Shown here: piece after piece, positions 62,321-64,000 of the stretch
Position numbering within the stretch: the first letter of the stretch is position 1
Layout of the letters: each line of letters begins with the position of its first letter
Source: Metallyticus violacea
Lineage: Eukaryota > Arthropoda > Insecta > Mantodea > Metallyticidae
Assembly (NCBI GenBank): GCA_030762175.1
Contig: CM060846.1
Coordinates: 308,298,512-308,362,511, forward strand
Reading direction: 5' to 3'
Length of the DNA: 64,000 nt
Position numbers and translations under genes: made by a program
Notes under the pieces: generated by a model
The model's database searches: none
What the model was told of the DNA's origin: nothing
What the model saw: only the letters and a program-made list of their open reading frames with translations

Positions 62321-62936
62321 GTGTCAAAGTTTGGTTGAGATTCTAGATGATCACCTAATAGGACCCTGTTTTTTCGAAGGCGATATCTTCAGTCTTTCCA
62401 AGAAGATCTGCCGTTAAAATTAGGAAATGTGCCTCTGATGAAACAGATGAGATGGTTCCAACAAGATGGAGCATCACCTCACTGGTACGGAACTATTTAC
62501 ACAGAGTACATCCGGAAAAATGAATTGGGTTATGGGGACCATTGGCCGGCTAGATCTCCTGATCTCGCTCCACTTCATTTCTTACTTGGGGCTGTATAAT
62601 GGAAAGGACCTATGCATAGGAAACAGAGAACCCAGAGATCAGAGAACGGGTACTGATTACCGAAGCATGCAGGAATGTCACACCAGACATGTTGCAGCAT
62701 ACAACAACTTCTCAGCAACAAGATGCTCAAATTTGTATTAACGAAATGGGGCGCCATTTTGACTACATTAGCTACATTAATTAGTAGTTTTTCAACAAAT
62801 TGTTTTTTCATCCTTTACCCCTAGCACCAAAGACATTTAGCTGATCACAGTAAATCAAAAATAAACACCTAAAACTAATGGACAGATATACCAAAAATAA
62901 AAAAGAAATAAAAGAAAAGAAGAAAGAAAAACAAAA

Positions 62937-63019
62937 ATGTCGTACAGAGTTCGAACCTGCCAAACTTCAAGCGGTTTTTTTGTCAGCTCCACAGCTAGAT
63001 CACTCAACCACAGGCAGTC
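62937..63019 (-). repeat. tRNA-like sequence with a B box, possible third SINE type
   Basis: On the minus strand gcctgtggttgagtgatcta resembles an A-box region, and about 45 bases on, gcaggttcgaactctg is a strong B box (GGTTCGAACTC). The A-to-B spacing fits a tRNA. An A/T-rich, T-run sequence follows (atttttgtttttctttctt). The stem pairings are poor, so it is a tRNA pseudogene or SINE head, not a tRNA gene. Confidence 0.45.
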
Positions 63020-63298
63020 TTTACTGGCCCTCTCTCTAACGAAACATTTCCGTATTGTGCTGCTTTCAAGTATACGAAAAGATAACTTTTTAAGTTTTTG
63101 GCAGCTTCTTAGCATTTGTGCATCTTTTTATCATTGACACTAGGTGGGCATAAGAACGTTTAAATGGATTGAAAAACACAGCTACAAAAAAAAATGTTGC
63201 TTGACAATAGGAGTGATGTTTTCAAGCAAGACTATAATCCTCGAGTTGCTAAATAAGAAAAAAATAAGGAAAGCTGATTCCCTTGCTATATCTGTGTA

Positions 63299-63712
63299 AC
63301 GCTCTAGCGGCCGCAATTTTTTTTTTCTCAACGAAACTCGGCATATAACGAGCAATTAACAAACGATTCATAATGTTCCTTAACCAGGAAAATTTATTCA
63401 TTGGGAATGCGGGTTAACTTAAAGCAAAAATTTAAAAATTGCTCTATCGCCGCAATTTGTTTATCTCAACGAATTTTTGGTATATGCTATTGAAATAAAA
63501 TAATAAAAGTAGTTTCTGAAAATGCGCAAATCAGACTATTATGAGTGGGAGTTTACGTGAAACTCAAAATGTAAAAAATATGTATTTTTTGCAATGAAAC
63601 TCAGTATATTCCATTTAAAAATAAGAAAAATTGTTTTTGAAAATCAGGTAAATCGGACCATTAGGTGTGGGGGTGTAGCTGAAAGCATAATTTTTGTAAT
63701 CGCCGAGGACTT
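63299..63712. repeat. degenerate tandem repeat, about three units of 125-145 bp
   Basis: Units begin near 63301 (gctctagcggccgcaatttt), 63440 (gctctatcgccgcaatttgt) and 63580 (tatgtattttttgcaatgaa). Each continues with an aacgaaactcggcatat-like stretch, an A-rich middle, and a gtgggagt/gaatgcgggtt..aaagc end. Divergence is high, so the array is old. Confidence 0.7.
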
Positions 63713-64000
63713 CGATTAAGGTGGTCCGGGTGGGGGTTGTGGCATACAAGAGATTGTTATTGTTACCATGAATATTTGCTTATTTCGCCAAGCGATAAAC
63801 TCGGCGTAATGTGTAAGAAAGAGTATGAGGGAAATAGTCTGCGCATGCTCATGAACTAATAATCAGACTTAACTCTTACAGACAGCGTTCCTCCTGCTGC
63901 TTCAGTACCGAATGGCAGCGGAAAAAGCCGTATTCCAGGGAATGTGAAGCAATATGGAACGATGTGCAACTTTTAAGCTGTAGTGTATGCACTCTATCAA
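63713..64000. other. unassigned DNA at right edge
   Basis: No supported feature. ctcggcgtaatgtg near 63800 echoes the tandem-repeat core weakly. Confidence 0.4.

Larger units (their letters stand above)
61208..62758 (+). pseudogene. DUF4817-type transposase relic interrupted by two SINEs
   Basis: The N-terminus reads MYSNAEYVNRLLYGEARCNA from 61208, the start of DUF4817-type transposases, to KRFP and a TGA. A SINE-B then splits it (61384-61650). Next come NNPRTSARSIAQDINIS (about 61690-61750) and VLFSDEATFHNDGSVNRHN (about 61905-61965, first catalytic Asp). A SINE-A (62025-62308) follows. Then VQWSVKVWLRF-like text, RMRWFQQDGASPHWYG (about 62448-62490, second Asp), ARSPDLAPLHFFLLG (about 62550-62595) and the C-terminus CINEMGRHFDYI (to about 62768). 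The third catalytic Asp is His (cat for gat). Terminal repeats were not found. Confidence 0.88.

Overview
This 64 kb window is AT-rich animal DNA, almost certainly from an insect. Three things support that: interstitial copies of the arthropod telomere unit TTAGG (49486-49523), dense Tc1/mariner relics, and two tRNA-derived SINE families. The SINE types and the transposases with a DUF4817-like N-terminus suggest a large TE-rich genome such as a cockroach or termite. That last step is inference from memory of such elements, not a database match. I found no convincing host protein-coding gene. The window reads as intergenic or long-intron DNA filled with decayed mobile elements, microsatellites and unassigned AT-rich sequence.

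Layout. 1-620: mariner transposase relic (minus). 3425-4015: non-LTR reverse transcriptase fragment. 7113-7672: short element with ~105-bp inverted termini. 8904-9941: mariner copy abutting a SINE-A. 10814-11073: minisatellite. 11400-12055: another mariner relic. 15400-16782: TA-flanked element with a DUF4817-type transposase (minus). 18106-18400: SINE-B. 25543-25900: deletion derivative of a further DD-transposon. 27005-27386: long inverted repeat. 27872-28070: duplicated 45-bp segment carrying an X-box-like palindrome. 30130-31387: probable LTR plus leader (minus). 31945-35150: cluster of Tc1/mariner pieces, including a deletion derivative with both ends intact (32240-32921). 36562-37094: MITE-like element.

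The right half continues: 38700-39060 and 44770-45050, C-terminal LINE fragments; 45071-46301, second copy of the 8904 mariner family; 49202-49275, decayed tRNA-Ile; 50051-52346, SINEs and a duplicated microsatellite block; 52690-53040, transposase fragment; 55063-58220, SINEs, a hAT (DUF659-type) relic and MITE pieces; 61208-62758, transposase interrupted by one SINE-B and one SINE-A; 63299-63712, degenerate tandem repeat.

SINE-A is tRNA-Ser/Leu-like and appears in 7 places, from full length to a 52-nt stub. SINE-B has a tRNA-like head with A box TGGTGTAGTGGT and appears in 7 places, including a 29-nt stub. Several copies show 8-12 bp target-site duplications, which fits LINE-driven retrotransposition. 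Nothing here looks like a working operon or pathway; the elements relate to each other by insertion, nesting and shared termini. Transposase reading frames were judged by eye against remembered family motifs, so family names are less certain than the presence of a transposase relic.
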